Source: CALDTK01 sp045110575
Lineage (GTDB): Bacteria > Bacteroidota > Bacteroidia > Chitinophagales > Saprospiraceae
Assembly: GCA_045110575.1 (NCBI GenBank)
Contig: JBGCGF010000019.1
Location: 49,322 to 113,321, forward strand
DNA: 64,000 bases
Direction: 5' to 3'
Shown here: in pieces, positions 9,110 to 17,616 of the stretch
How the letters are laid out: each line of letters starts with the position of its first letter
How positions within the stretch are numbered: the stretch's first letter is position 1
Translations under genes and position numbers: made by a program
Notes under the pieces: generated by a model
Databases searched by the model: none
Told to the model about the DNA's origin: nothing
Seen by the model: only the letters and a program-made list of their open reading frames with translations

Positions 9110-9283
9110 GTAGATTTTTTTGAGGAAACGGTATGCTACGAACGGTGAGCGGAGGAACGCTAGGGGGCCTTCTCTCGTATACTCTAGCAACCTACGGTAG
9201 GGAAACCTATCAGCTTGGCGCATGATTTGCATGTATGAGGGTTCACGCCCATGTGTAATCAATAGTCAACCAAACGAATATCT
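9110..9283 (+). other. Intergenic region with possible structured leader RNA
   Basis: The 174 bases before the response-regulator gene contain no reading frame of note but several nested pairings: GTAT-gct-ACGA (about 9132-9142) with TCGTATAC (9175-9182), AGCG/CGCT inside it, and CCTA-CGG-TAGG after it. This could be a 5' leader structure. No known RNA family was recognised. Confidence 0.25.
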
Positions 9284-10546
9284 ATGTCAGCCAGAATCTT
9301 AGTCGTAGACGACGAACAAAGCATCCGCAGGACTCTCCGCGAAATTCTCGAGTTCGAGAAGTACAAGGTTGAAGAGGCTGCAGATGGCTTAGAATGCTTG
9401 ACTAAAATGAAGGTCAGTAAGTTTGATGTTGTCATCTGCGACATCAAAATGCCTAAAATGGACGGTATGGATGCCCTTGAGCGCATTCAGATCATTTCAC
9501 CGGATACTCCAGTGGTTATGATCTCTGGCCATGCCAATATCGATGTGGCTGTTGATGCGGTTAAGAAAGGAGCATTTGACTTCATTTCGAAGCCACCTGA
9601 TCTCAATCGTATGTTGATTACCATCCGTAATGCGATGGATAAGTCAACTCTGATTCAGGACACTCGTGCCCTTTCTAAGAAGGTCAACAAGTACAAAACA
9701 CAAGAAATTATCGGTGAATCTGAGTCAATCGTAAAGATTAAGCAGACCATCGACGTTGTTGCACCTATCGATGCGCGTGTCATGATCACGGGCGAGAACG
9801 GTACAGGTAAGGAGCTCGTCGCTCGTTGGATTCACGAAAAGAGTTCTCGTAGCAAGAGCCAAATCGTTGAGGTCAACTGTGCCGCTATTCCAAGCGAACT
9901 GATTGAGTCTGAGCTTTTCGGACACGAGAAGGGATCATTTACAAGTGCACACAAGCAACGAATTGGAAAATTCGAACAAGCGAACGGAGGCACACTCTTT
10001 CTCGATGAGATTGGAGACATGAGCCTTTCTGCACAAGCCAAGGTGCTAAGAGCACTTCAAGAAAGTCGTATTACCCGAGTAGGTGGTGACAAAGAAATTC
10101 GTGTCGATGTCCGTGTTGTCGCTGCGACAAACAAAGACCTTCGCAAGGAGATTTCAGAGCATCGATTCCGTGAAGATTTGTATCACCGAATAGCCGTGAT
10201 TCCAATTCACGTGCCTTCACTTCGTCAACGTGCTGATGATATTCCGTTGTTGGTGAGCCATTTCATCAATCAAATTTGCGGTGATTACGGCTCTAAAGCG
10301 AAACGAGTTAACCCTGCAGCCATGAAGGCTCTTCAAGCATTGCCTTGGACTGGAAATATTCGTGAACTACGCAACGTAGTAGAGCGTTTAATTATCTTAA
10401 GTGGTGACGAAATCGTTGTTGGAGACATCAATACTTTCGTTGTCCCGAGTCAAGGCAAAGGCAACCAACAAATGCACGATGTGTTCGATCAATTCTCTGA
10501 CTTAAAAGAGTTACAGAAGGAGTTTTCGAACTACAAGTCGAACTAG
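9284..10546 (+). CDS. Sigma-54-type response regulator lacking its DNA-binding domain
   Basis: The 420-residue NtrC-like protein has a receiver domain (phospho-acceptor Asp53 in VVICDIKMP, Lys103 in ISKPP) and an AAA+ domain with Walker A GENGTGKE (170-177), Walker B TLFLDEIGD (237-245) and the arginine-rich REDLYHRIAVIPI segment. The sigma-54 contact loop, normally GAFTGA, reads GSFTSA at 217-222. After the AAA+ lid the protein ends at LKELQKEFSNYKSN, with no Fis-type helix-turn-helix, and the following bases do not encode one in any frame before the terminator. It may act from solution or have lost promoter targeting. The partner kinase is not adjacent. Confidence 0.9.
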   Translation: MSARILVVDDEQSIRRTLREILEFEKYKVEEAADGLECLTKMKVSKFDVVICDIKMPKMDGMDALERIQIISPDTPVVMISGHANIDVAVDAVKKGAFDFISKPPDLNRMLITIRNAMDKSTLIQDTRALSKKVNKYKTQEIIGESESIVKIKQTIDVVAPIDARVMITGENGTGKELVARWIHEKSSRSKSQIVEVNCAAIPSELIESELFGHEKGSFTSAHKQRIGKFEQANGGTLFLDEIGDMSLSAQAKVLRALQESRITRVGGDKEIRVDVRVVAATNKDLRKEISEHRFREDLYHRIAVIPIHVPSLRQRADDIPLLVSHFINQICGDYGSKAKRVNPAAMKALQALPWTGNIRELRNVVERLIILSGDEIVVGDINTFVVPSQGKGNQQMHDVFDQFSDLKELQKEFSNYKSN

Positions 10547-10603
10547 TTAATTCGCTACTTACCTCTGATGTACATTTAGATCATCAAAGTGAACAGCCAT
10601 AAG

Positions 10604-10641
10604 GAAGCCTCGCGAAAATTCTATTTGCGGGGCTTCTTTGT
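10604..10641 (+). terminator. Intrinsic terminator of the response-regulator gene
   Basis: GAAGCCtCGC (10604-10613) pairs with GCGgGGCTTC (10627-10636) and is followed by TTTG. It lies 58 bases after the stop and 40 bases before the next ATG. Confidence 0.7.
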
Positions 10642-10675
10642 GCGTTAGCGTATCATTGAGCCAGATAAACAACCT

Positions 10676-11398
10676 ATGAAAGAAGAACCACAGAAGCCAG
10701 CACCACGTCACGCAATGAAGCAATGGACTAGAATCAAGGGCGAGAACTCTTGGACATTGTTCAAAGTAATCGCTGAGTTCGTTGACGGATTTGAAACGAT
10801 GAACCGAATGGGACCATGTGTCTCTATTTTCGGTTCTGCACGCACCAAGCCAGACAACAAGTACTACAAGCAAGCTGTCGAAGCTGCTCGTTACCTAACG
10901 GAATCTGGATTTGGAGTAATCACGGGTGGTGGCCCAGGAATCATGGAGGCCGGCAACAAGGGCGCATCTCTTTATGGTGGTCTTTCAGTTGGTCTCAACA
11001 TTGACTTGCCATTTGAGCAGAGTCATAACCAGTACATCGATCCAGATAAGAACCTCAATCACCGCTACTTCTTCGTAAGGAAGGTGATGTTTGTTAAGTA
11101 CGCGCAGGCATTCATTGTGATGCCAGGTGGGTTCGGAACGTTAGACGAACTGTTTGAGGTATTGACGCTCATTCAGACGCGTAAAATTTCGAAAGTGCCA
11201 GTGATTCTTATCGGACACGCCTTCTGGGATGGAATGATCGATTGGGTTAAGGGCACTATGCTTACCGAAGGAAATATCAGTGCAGGAGATCTAGATTTGA
11301 TCCCAGTGACCGATGATCCGCAAGAAGCCGTAGAAATGATCAACGAATTCTACGCTGACAAAGCGAAGCACGAGATTAGCCCGAACTACGAGCTATAA
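10676..11398 (+). CDS. LOG family (TIGR00730-type) Rossmann-fold protein
   Basis: The 240-residue protein shows the two LOG signatures, GGGPGIMEAGNKGA (about residues 83-96) and PGGFGTLDELFE (about 151-162). LOG proteins are phosphoribohydrolases that release free cytokinin-like bases from nucleoside monophosphates; bacterial members often have a general nucleotide 5'-monophosphate nucleosidase role. The N-terminal 40 residues are basic and family-variable. It starts just after a terminator and ends 25 bases before the convergent porin gene. Confidence 0.88.
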   Translation: MKEEPQKPAPRHAMKQWTRIKGENSWTLFKVIAEFVDGFETMNRMGPCVSIFGSARTKPDNKYYKQAVEAARYLTESGFGVITGGGPGIMEAGNKGASLYGGLSVGLNIDLPFEQSHNQYIDPDKNLNHRYFFVRKVMFVKYAQAFIVMPGGFGTLDELFEVLTLIQTRKISKVPVILIGHAFWDGMIDWVKGTMLTEGNISAGDLDLIPVTDDPQEAVEMINEFYADKAKHEISPNYEL

Positions 11399-11422
11399 TC
11401 GTTTTATAAGATTGCCTTCTTG

Positions 11423-13432
11423 TTAATCGAACAAGAAGAAGGATACGCCGAGCCGAAGGATTGACCCACTTGGGATCAATCCTTCGGCTCTTGCTATTGG
11501 AAAACCTTCAACCGTCGCAGGAAGGTCTTGATCATCGCTCACAACAATGCGGTCAAGCCTAACAAACGCCTTAAAGCTCTGAACTTTAAAGGCAAGGAAA
11601 AAGTCAAGACTAAACTGCCAATCTGCTTGGTCAGCTTCTTGGTCTAGATAGAATACGCTCGTCAAAGGGAAATAGCCATATCGGCGAGTAGGAGAGCGCA
11701 TCCAGCTATCTACTCCAGCCATCAACGTCATGTTGTTTTTGAAGACTTTGGTTTTGCCGAAAAGGCTATGTTGCCCAGTATATGCTGGAAGGCGAACCGC
11801 CTGAGACTGCACAGGATTGCGTATTACACCTCGATTCGAGAGTGTAAAAGGACCTACTTCTACAGGAAGACTATAGCTTAAGGTTGGGATCGCGATTTCC
11901 GCAGTATTCGTTTCCGGGATACCGTTTTCCCCATAGATCACTGCATCAGCATAGACATCTAAATAGCCTTTTACTTGGAGCTTTAGTGGACTATAATAGG
12001 CAGATCCTCCTAATTGGGAGTGGGTGCTTACAGATAGGTTGGTCCTTTGAAGAAAGACACTGTTCACACCAAGTATTTCAGCAGCCAGTGGAGCTTTTGA
12101 TCGCTCGAGCAGAATGTCTCCAGAGAGCTTCAACTTCTGCGCAATGGTCCAAGAAAGCGATCCATCTACTCTGCCTTCTCCGACTCTTTCGCCTATTGGG
12201 ATATCAGCTTGCGCCGTAAGCGTAAAGCGGTCCAATACGGTACCCTCTAGCTGGCCGTTTATTCCCAATAAAAACTGAGACCTCGGATCGTCTTCATATA
12301 TAGCTTCAAATTTTTGAGTACCTCCATATATGCCTGCGCGGAAGTTGAACGCAACAGGGAGATCTCCGTCTGGACTCACGTAGTATTCGATGTCAGCTTC
12401 CGCCAAAACACTTGTTGAGCTCAATTCATAGCGCAAACCTCGGTCATCAAGGCTGTAAATTCCATAGTATGCGCTATCAGCAATTAAGCCACCCGTCCCA
12501 AAGGTTGTGCTTGTGCGTAAGGTTCGCTTTGTATAGGACATGTCAAGCGCTACAGCTAGACCTTTCGGGGTTGCATCCGGTTGACGTTTTAGGAAATACC
12601 GGTGCAGATACCGAAAGCGCTGATCTTTACCTTCCGTTCGCAGAGCTGTTGTCAAATTTGCTTCTGCGAGGAAAGGATCTTCAGGTACTTCGAGTGTATC
12701 GTTAGAAGCAAAGGTGTACCCACCTTGATTGAAGAAGCCTTTAGAGCGAAGCACCATCGATGCGAATAGCCTGTGTCTAGAAGAGTCTGGGATGTAGGCT
12801 AGGCTTCCTCCGAGGTAGATGCGCTCACCGGTAGCTCCTGGATAGGCATTTCGTTGACCTGACTGATAGGTTCGATCGTATTGGAAACTCAATTTCCAGC
12901 CGTTCGCAAAGGATCTACCAAGTAAGATCTTTATTTGAGCATCGTCTATCTCTCCGCCTTGATTGTAGGCTGCGTAAGAGAACGGAATATTCTGATCGAA
13001 GAATGGCGCATCCAGGTTACGATATGTCGGATGCTCAGCTTGCGTCATAGGTCTTAGGCGCTCGTAAGCAGTTCCTAGAACTGGATTGAGTATTGCCGGC
13101 TGAATGATGCTGTTCAAGTAGATGAAATCGGGACCTGCATTTAAGATAGGGTCGTACCGAGTATAGTTAAGACTAAGCAATGAATCTTTGATCAAGCCTC
13201 TACGACCAGGGAACGTCGGGTTGTACGTTTCTAGAACAATGCTGTCTGGAAGGACGCTGATCGGAGCATCAGCAACAGTGGAGGTATCCTGACCTTGAAG
13301 CTGTTGTCGCGATCTACGGTCAGGTGTCGATTGAGCAACTACAAACGTAAAGCCGAACAGAAGCGCTACCAAGAGCAGACCCAATCGCTTTGTAGCAATT
13401 GCCGTATGTAAAATGATTGGTAGAGTTTTCAT
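11423..13432 (-). CDS. Putative outer membrane porin (Bacteroidetes type)
   Basis: The open frame extends to 13666, but the ATG at 13432 gives a normal signal peptide (MKTLPIILHTAIATKRLGLL...VVAQ), so a 669-residue precursor is preferred. The body has many short amphipathic strands with alternating aromatics (for example GWKLSFQYDRTYQSG) and ends in LRLGVSFFLFD, the aromatic-rich final strand typical of outer-membrane barrels. The pattern of an initial Pro/Arg-rich segment, DSIVLETYNPTFPG and a long barrel matches the Bacteroidetes putative porin family. Substrate unknown. It is divergent from rlmB with about 238 bases between starts. The motif relative GCTTCCGCCAAAAC lies at 12396. Confidence 0.75.
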   Translation of the reverse strand: MKTLPIILHTAIATKRLGLLLVALLFGFTFVVAQSTPDRRSRQQLQGQDTSTVADAPISVLPDSIVLETYNPTFPGRRGLIKDSLLSLNYTRYDPILNAGPDFIYLNSIIQPAILNPVLGTAYERLRPMTQAEHPTYRNLDAPFFDQNIPFSYAAYNQGGEIDDAQIKILLGRSFANGWKLSFQYDRTYQSGQRNAYPGATGERIYLGGSLAYIPDSSRHRLFASMVLRSKGFFNQGGYTFASNDTLEVPEDPFLAEANLTTALRTEGKDQRFRYLHRYFLKRQPDATPKGLAVALDMSYTKRTLRTSTTFGTGGLIADSAYYGIYSLDDRGLRYELSSTSVLAEADIEYYVSPDGDLPVAFNFRAGIYGGTQKFEAIYEDDPRSQFLLGINGQLEGTVLDRFTLTAQADIPIGERVGEGRVDGSLSWTIAQKLKLSGDILLERSKAPLAAEILGVNSVFLQRTNLSVSTHSQLGGSAYYSPLKLQVKGYLDVYADAVIYGENGIPETNTAEIAIPTLSYSLPVEVGPFTLSNRGVIRNPVQSQAVRLPAYTGQHSLFGKTKVFKNNMTLMAGVDSWMRSPTRRYGYFPLTSVFYLDQEADQADWQFSLDFFLAFKVQSFKAFVRLDRIVVSDDQDLPATVEGFPIARAEGLIPSGSILRLGVSFFLFD

Positions 13433-13670
13433 TGAGGGCGCGAAACTATTGCTTTCTGTATACCTACCTAACGTTGAAATGTTAGTCGATGTCAACAGAA
13501 TTTGCGTTCTATTGGAAAAATGCGCGATTGAGATGGTCTTTTTGTAAGAAAACGGGCTTTTCTCAGCACAATCGCGGTTGATTTGAACGATTTCACCGCG
13601 ATAAATGGGGTGAAATCCCTTCTTCAATAGAGTTTGCGGTTCGCTGGATAGTCCGCACCTTCGCACTCAG

Positions 13671-14435
13671 ATGAGTCAAAACGCAAAAATTTACGGTCGC
13701 CGCCCTGTTGAAGAGGCTTTCCAAGCCCGTCAACGCTTCGAGCAGGTATGGTTAGACCACCGCCTCAGCGGACCTTTCGCCGAGGATATTCGACGTTGGT
13801 GTAGTGAACAGAACGTTCCCTTGAAGTACGTTCCTCGCTTTCAGCTTGATAAGTTAATCGATGCGAATCACCAAGGAGTTATTGCTCAGGTCGCACTCGT
13901 CGACTACGCAAAGCCGGAAACATTACTCCAAGCAGTCGAAGAGTCTGGCTTTTTGCTACTTCTCGACGGCGTTACTGATGTCCGAAATTTTGGAGCTATT
14001 GCCCGATCTGCATACGCTGCGGGTTGTAAAGGAATCGTAATTCCTCAAAAGCAACGTGCTCCGATTAATGCTGCGGCAGTAAAGGCTTCAGCTGGAGCCC
14101 TTTCTCATTTACCAATTGCTAGGGTAAGTAGTTTGGTCAGCTTCGTGCGTCTTCTTCGTGAACGTGAGCATGTGGTCGTCTGTATTGAAGGTCGTGGTAA
14201 GCGAGAGGTCGAATCTGTAGATTTACTATCGCAACCTGTTGCCTTTGTGCTTGGTTCGGAAGGCGAAGGTATTAGTGCTTCTGTCCGTAAAGCAGCGACA
14301 ACAACGGTTCGATTGCCTCAAGCAGTTGATTTCGATAGCTACAACGTATCCGTTGCTGCGGGTATGCTCGCATATGAATTCTTGCGACAGAACTCAAATC
14401 TCCGGTGGAAGCCAGCGCCTAAGGTTGAGGAGTAG
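13671..14435 (+). CDS. rlmB: 23S rRNA 2'-O-ribose methyltransferase RlmB/TrmH family
   Basis: At 254 residues this is typical of the SPOUT superfamily. An N-terminal substrate-binding domain (IYGRRPVEEAF) precedes the three SPOUT motifs: LDGVTDVRNFGAIARSA (about residues 98-114), FVLGSEGEGIS (about 191-201) and the trefoil-knot end SYNVSVAAGMLAYE (about 224-237). These bind S-adenosylmethionine and the 2'-OH of the target ribose. RlmB modifies G2251 of 23S rRNA in Escherichia coli; a TrmH-like tRNA target cannot be excluded from sequence alone. Confidence 0.88.
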   Translation: MSQNAKIYGRRPVEEAFQARQRFEQVWLDHRLSGPFAEDIRRWCSEQNVPLKYVPRFQLDKLIDANHQGVIAQVALVDYAKPETLLQAVEESGFLLLLDGVTDVRNFGAIARSAYAAGCKGIVIPQKQRAPINAAAVKASAGALSHLPIARVSSLVSFVRLLREREHVVVCIEGRGKREVESVDLLSQPVAFVLGSEGEGISASVRKAATTTVRLPQAVDFDSYNVSVAAGMLAYEFLRQNSNLRWKPAPKVEE

Positions 14436-14571
14436 TAGCTCCTTCGTTTTCCATCTATGAAGTACTGAGAGGTCTTTCGATGAGCTGATCAGAAATTACT
14501 GTCAGTGGCGCTTGCCTTGATACTCCTAAGTCTATACAAACTTGGGGCTGGAATAGAGGCCGTCTGCATGT

Positions 14572-14585
14572 GTTTTGCCGAAAGG
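14572..14585 (-). repeat. Sister 14-mer CCTTTCGGCAAAAC
   Basis: Exact copy, the only one of the exact set that lies outside a gene. Confidence 0.85.
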
Positions 14586-14705
14586 TGAAGCAGTACGTCT
14601 GAATTGACGGTTTAAGCAACACTGGGACTTCAGTGCTTTTGACCTCTGATAGGGGAGTCGTGAATGCATCGATCGTATCCTTTTAAGCTCACGGCCTGTG
14701 AGCTG

Positions 14706-14747
14706 AAGCATGTTCAATTGTTCTTTGAGTGATTGAACATGCTTTTT
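14706..14747 (+). terminator. Intrinsic terminator downstream of rlmB
   Basis: A perfect 13-bp stem (AAGCATGTTCAAT with ATTGAACATGCTT) is followed by T5. Confidence 0.75.
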
Positions 14748-14750
14748 CAC

Positions 14751-14783
14751 AAAAAAGGACCGCACGACAATGTCGTACGGCCC
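14751..14783 (-). terminator. Intrinsic terminator of the S24 repressor gene
   Basis: On the minus strand CCGTACGACA pairs with TGTCGTGCGG (one G-U pair) with extra GG/CC pairs outside, followed by T6. It sits about 130 bases after the repressor stop. Confidence 0.75.
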
Positions 14784-14911
14784 TAAAGAGAATCGAAATG
14801 CTTTTAAAGAAATGCAGAGAGCATTTCGGAGAATAGAGTTGAGTACATCAAGGCATTCCTTTTCTCTTAGGAAAGGAGCCAAGTGCGCTGCAAATCGATT
14901 CGTTCAGCTTG

Positions 14912-15649
14912 TTAAAGCGAACTTATTCTACGGATTACTTGATAGAGTTGAGTTCTATCATTCACATCTTCTTCAAATGGATCATGCTCTAGGTGGTTAG
15001 CACTAATGAGCTTGAGTCCTTTGACTCTCTTTTTTTCATCGAGAATCGGTCTGACGTACTTGATCCAAACCGAGCCGTTGCTTTTTACAGCATAGATCGA
15101 GTTTTCACGTAAGTCTTTGAAGCTCGAAATCTCTTTACAGATAACAACATCTCCGTCTTCTATCACGGGCTCCATAGAGTTACCGTTGATTGGAAAGGCG
15201 ATGAGTCCATCACCATTGATTCCTGGGAGATTAAAGTATTCGGTATCGCTTTCTCGAGCAACAGCTCCAGAATCAGTTGCGAAACCTGCAAATGCATCGA
15301 AAGTGGTGAACTTGATTTTTCCGGTTGCTCCAATAGATTCTAGTATCGAATCTGGGATTTTCATTTCAGTATCAAATGGAGATCCTTCACCGTCGAGCAT
15401 ATAAGACTCGGAAATTCCGAATTCTCGGCAGAGCTTACGTGCCTGACTATAACTGATAACACGTTTGTCCTCCTCGTTTAGGTAAGCGCGAATAATGTGA
15501 CCGTAGGCTCGGTTTCCAAGGATTTTTTGAGCGAAGTCGCCCATTCCTTTTCCTCCTCTATCGTTTTTAACGATAACGCCGCGTTCTTCAAGTAGTGCAA
15601 AGACCACTCTGAACCGATCGTTCAGCTCTATTCTATCAGGGGTAATCAT
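14912..15649 (-). CDS. S24/LexA-like repressor with N-terminal DNA-binding region
   Basis: From the ATG at 15649 the protein has 245 residues; a TTG start 24 bases upstream is possible but less likely. The C-terminal half is an S24 peptidase domain: FPINGNSMEPVIEDGDVVICK carries the Ser nucleophile, and AVKSNGSVWIKYVRPI carries the Lys of the Ser-Lys dyad. The N-terminal half looks like a phage-type helix-turn-helix (SYSQARKLCREFGISESYML). An Ala-Gly cleavage pair typical of LexA is not obvious; FAGFATDSGA near the middle is the best candidate region. It is divergent from parA. An inverted repeat in the shared promoter region is a likely operator. Whether it responds to RecA is unknown. Confidence 0.85.
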   Translation of the reverse strand: MITPDRIELNDRFRVVFALLEERGVIVKNDRGGKGMGDFAQKILGNRAYGHIIRAYLNEEDKRVISYSQARKLCREFGISESYMLDGEGSPFDTEMKIPDSILESIGATGKIKFTTFDAFAGFATDSGAVARESDTEYFNLPGINGDGLIAFPINGNSMEPVIEDGDVVICKEISSFKDLRENSIYAVKSNGSVWIKYVRPILDEKKRVKGLKLISANHLEHDPFEEDVNDRTQLYQVIRRISSL

Positions 15650-15686
15650 GTCAAATTGTTGGTTGCAGGGCAAATTAAAACAAATT

Positions 15687-15714
15687 GTAGTCAGATATCC
15701 AAACTTTTGACTAC
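15687..15714. promoter_or_regulatory. Candidate operator of the S24 repressor
   Basis: A perfect inverted repeat GTAGTCA-N14-TGACTAC lies 38 bases upstream of the repressor start, in the gap shared with parA. Size and position suit a dimeric phage-type or LexA-type repressor regulating itself. Confidence 0.5.
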
Positions 15715-15864
15715 TTATTTTTTCAAGTTTTCACTTTCACCACATTCTATGGTTGAATTAGGTTGGCGCATCGCTCAACCAGCCCGATAGGCACTATTGA
15801 AGACTTACAGTCGTTGTAATCTCGGGTTTTGTAAGCTGTTCAATTGAGGCAATCTCGTTAGTAT

Positions 15865-15959
15865 TGTGGATAACGTGTACACGGTAAAACCTCACAAAAT
15901 CAGCAGAGACTAGGAAAAATTTCACTTTTCCACCATGTATGATGAAAAATGTGGATGTC
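15865..15959. promoter_or_regulatory. DnaA-box-like site and palindrome upstream of parA
   Basis: TGTGGATAA at 15865-15873 is an exact DnaA box. An imperfect palindrome (15926-15949, CATgtATG centre flanked by TTTT and AAAA) and a weaker box (TGTGGATGT at 15950) follow, before the parA ATG at 16011. These could form a partition site or regulatory region. A single perfect box can also be chance. Confidence 0.35.
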
Positions 15960-16010
15960 TTTGACCTATTTTGGCGGCACTGAAACACTTGAGAAACACT
16001 TTGAAACATT

Positions 16011-16943
16011 ATGGCACACGTAATTTCCCTGCTAAACCATAAGGGCGGCGTAGGCAAAACAACTAGCGCAATCAACATTGGCGCTGGTTTGGTAGAACTT
16101 GGTAAAAAAGTTCTCCTCCTCGACCTTGATCCACAAGCAAACCTTACCATCTCGCTTGGCATACAACGCCAAGCTGTGACGATCTACGAATCTCTTCGTG
16201 GAGAATCTGAGCTGGTACCTTACCAGTACAAACCAAACTTTGACGTAGTTACGTCTTCACTTGACCTAAGTGGAGCAGAGATGGAACTCGTCAACGAGCC
16301 TGGCCGTGAGTTCCTCTTGCGTAGCCTTTTTGAGCCGGTACAAGATGAGTACGATTACATCATCATTGACTGTCCTCCAAGTTTGGGTCTATTGACACTC
16401 AACGCATTGACGAGCTCGAACTTCGTCTATATCCCATTGCAAACTGAATTCCTCGCGCTTCAAGGAGTAGCGAAGATCAAGCAGGTGATAGACAAGGTTC
16501 GCTTCCGTCTAAACAAGAAACTTTCTGTCGGTGGCGTAATCGCTACGATGTATGATTCACGCAAGGTTCTTAACCGTGACGTCGTATCTACAATTAAAAA
16601 GTACTTCGGAGATCGCGTTTTCAAAACGATGATCCGCAACAACGTTGCACTCGCCGAGGCTCCTGCACAGCGGATGGATATCTTCTCTTACTCAGCGAAG
16701 TCCAACGGTGCACTAGATTACCTCGAGCTCTGTAAGGAGATTGAGGAACGTTGTGACGCTGCTGACGAAGCACTTCATGCTAAGCCAGAAGCTGCTCAAA
16801 AGCTGTCTACTGTTGCAACGCGTCGTCCAATGGCGGAAATGCCTAAAGGACAACCGCAACCAGTTGCCCCACAGCAACCTGTAGCTGTTCGCCCTGCTCA
16901 ATCTCAAGTACCACCTCGTCAGGTCGTCGACCTTCACGGTTAA
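16011..16943 (+). CDS. ParA-family partition/positioning ATPase
   Basis: The 310-residue protein has the deviant Walker A KGGVGKTT (residues 11-18) with the signature second Lys, the switch DLDPQANLT, the Walker B IIIDCPPSLGLLTLNAL and the C-terminal region with RKVLNRDVV and APAQRMDIF. A Pro/Gln-rich tail (about 270-310) is unusual. ParA ATPases dimerise with ATP on DNA and are released by a partner that stimulates hydrolysis, moving plasmids, chromosomes or protein clusters. No ParB with a CTP-binding fold follows; instead a ribbon-helix-helix protein begins 97 bases downstream. No N-terminal helix-turn-helix is present. Confidence 0.92.
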   Translation: MAHVISLLNHKGGVGKTTSAINIGAGLVELGKKVLLLDLDPQANLTISLGIQRQAVTIYESLRGESELVPYQYKPNFDVVTSSLDLSGAEMELVNEPGREFLLRSLFEPVQDEYDYIIIDCPPSLGLLTLNALTSSNFVYIPLQTEFLALQGVAKIKQVIDKVRFRLNKKLSVGGVIATMYDSRKVLNRDVVSTIKKYFGDRVFKTMIRNNVALAEAPAQRMDIFSYSAKSNGALDYLELCKEIEERCDAADEALHAKPEAAQKLSTVATRRPMAEMPKGQPQPVAPQQPVAVRPAQSQVPPRQVVDLHG

Positions 16944-17039
16944 GCTAGGCTCTTTCCCAGAAGCCTAGGACTTGAGTCTCAAAACCCCTGATCTCATTGT
17001 TACATTCCGTAATGAAAGGATCGATCAAACGCGAATAAG

Positions 17040-17585
17040 GTGAGCAAGAAGCAATTTTCAACCGGTCTCGATAGTGTCTTTTCGGAGGAGGCACAATTCG
17101 AACCAAATATCGACAATAGCCCTTGGCTTTTGGAGACCTCCGAGGGGGTAGCTGTAGCCAAGGATCCTGCCGTAGCCAAAAAGGCTAGGGTATCAGAAAG
17201 TAAGTCAACTCGTCGCAGTGGCAAGAGTTTCACCTCCGATTTAGAATCTCTTTTCGCCGCAGCTAGTGTTGAACGACCACGTGAGGTGGAAACACCTTCT
17301 GAGGAAATAAGTACGAGAACCAGAAATCGTCCGCGCCGCAGAATGCCGGCGTTCTCAGGCCTTGATGGACTTATTCGTGATACCACCAACGGTAAAATTC
17401 CAAAAGCAATTGAGGAAGATGTACCAAGTGTGCGTAAGCGTGTAACCTTCACTTACGACCGAGACAGGTTCTCCCGCTTGAAAAGTATCGCGCGTGTCGA
17501 GGGTAACTACCTTAAAGACATCATCAGCAGTTTGCTGAACGATTACATCAATCAGTATGAAAAGGACGCGGCATTTAAAGCGTAA
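17040..17585 (+). CDS. ParA partner: ribbon-helix-helix protein with three repeated ParB-like peptides
   Basis: The 181-residue protein starts at GTG (17040). Its C-terminus (about 132-174, RKRVTFTYDRDRFSRLKSIA then KDIISSLLNDYINQYE) resembles a ribbon-helix-helix DNA-binding domain like those of DUF3408-type partition partners. The first 120 residues are disordered in appearance and carry three copies of one short motif: KQFSTGLDSVFSE (4-16), KSFTSDLESLFAA (62-74) and PAFSGLDGLIRD (103-114). These resemble the ParB N-terminal GLDALF-type peptide that stimulates ParA ATPase. I infer a ParA adaptor. It is followed by a terminator. Confidence 0.65.
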   Translation: MSKKQFSTGLDSVFSEEAQFEPNIDNSPWLLETSEGVAVAKDPAVAKKARVSESKSTRRSGKSFTSDLESLFAAASVERPREVETPSEEISTRTRNRPRRRMPAFSGLDGLIRDTTNGKIPKAIEEDVPSVRKRVTFTYDRDRFSRLKSIARVEGNYLKDIISSLLNDYINQYEKDAAFKA

Positions 17586-17616
17586 GCTGGGCCAGCTCCT
17601 AATCCCTTTAGCAAGT

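Larger units (their letters stand above)
14436..14911. other. 476-base intergenic region between convergent genes
   Basis: This stretch separates rlmB from the convergent repressor gene. It holds a plus-strand terminator at 14706-14747, a minus-strand terminator at 14751-14783, a further hairpin (CGAAATGCT at 14794 with AGCATTTCG at 14820) and one copy of the sister 14-mer at 14572. No convincing gene is present; open frames here run through both terminators. The 270 bases between rlmB and its terminator could be a long 3' UTR or a small RNA. Confidence 0.45.

Noticed and set aside
9110..9283. Known small RNA or riboswitch
   Set aside because: Some base pairing is visible but no 6S, SRP, tmRNA, RNase P or riboswitch signature is recognised.
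10500..10560. Frameshift that would restore the response regulator's DNA-binding domain
   Set aside because: The bases after the stop encode no helix-turn-helix in any frame before the terminator at 10604.
14532..14882. 116-residue open frame on the minus strand
   Set aside because: It runs through two strong terminators and the dispersed 14-mer and shows no recognisable domain.
14912..15649. Prophage remnant because of the S24 repressor
   Set aside because: No integrase, terminase or structural genes flank it; S24 regulators are common in non-phage contexts.
15865..15873. Chromosomal origin (oriC)
   Set aside because: Only one exact DnaA box, with no dnaA, dnaN or AT-rich unwinding region beside it.
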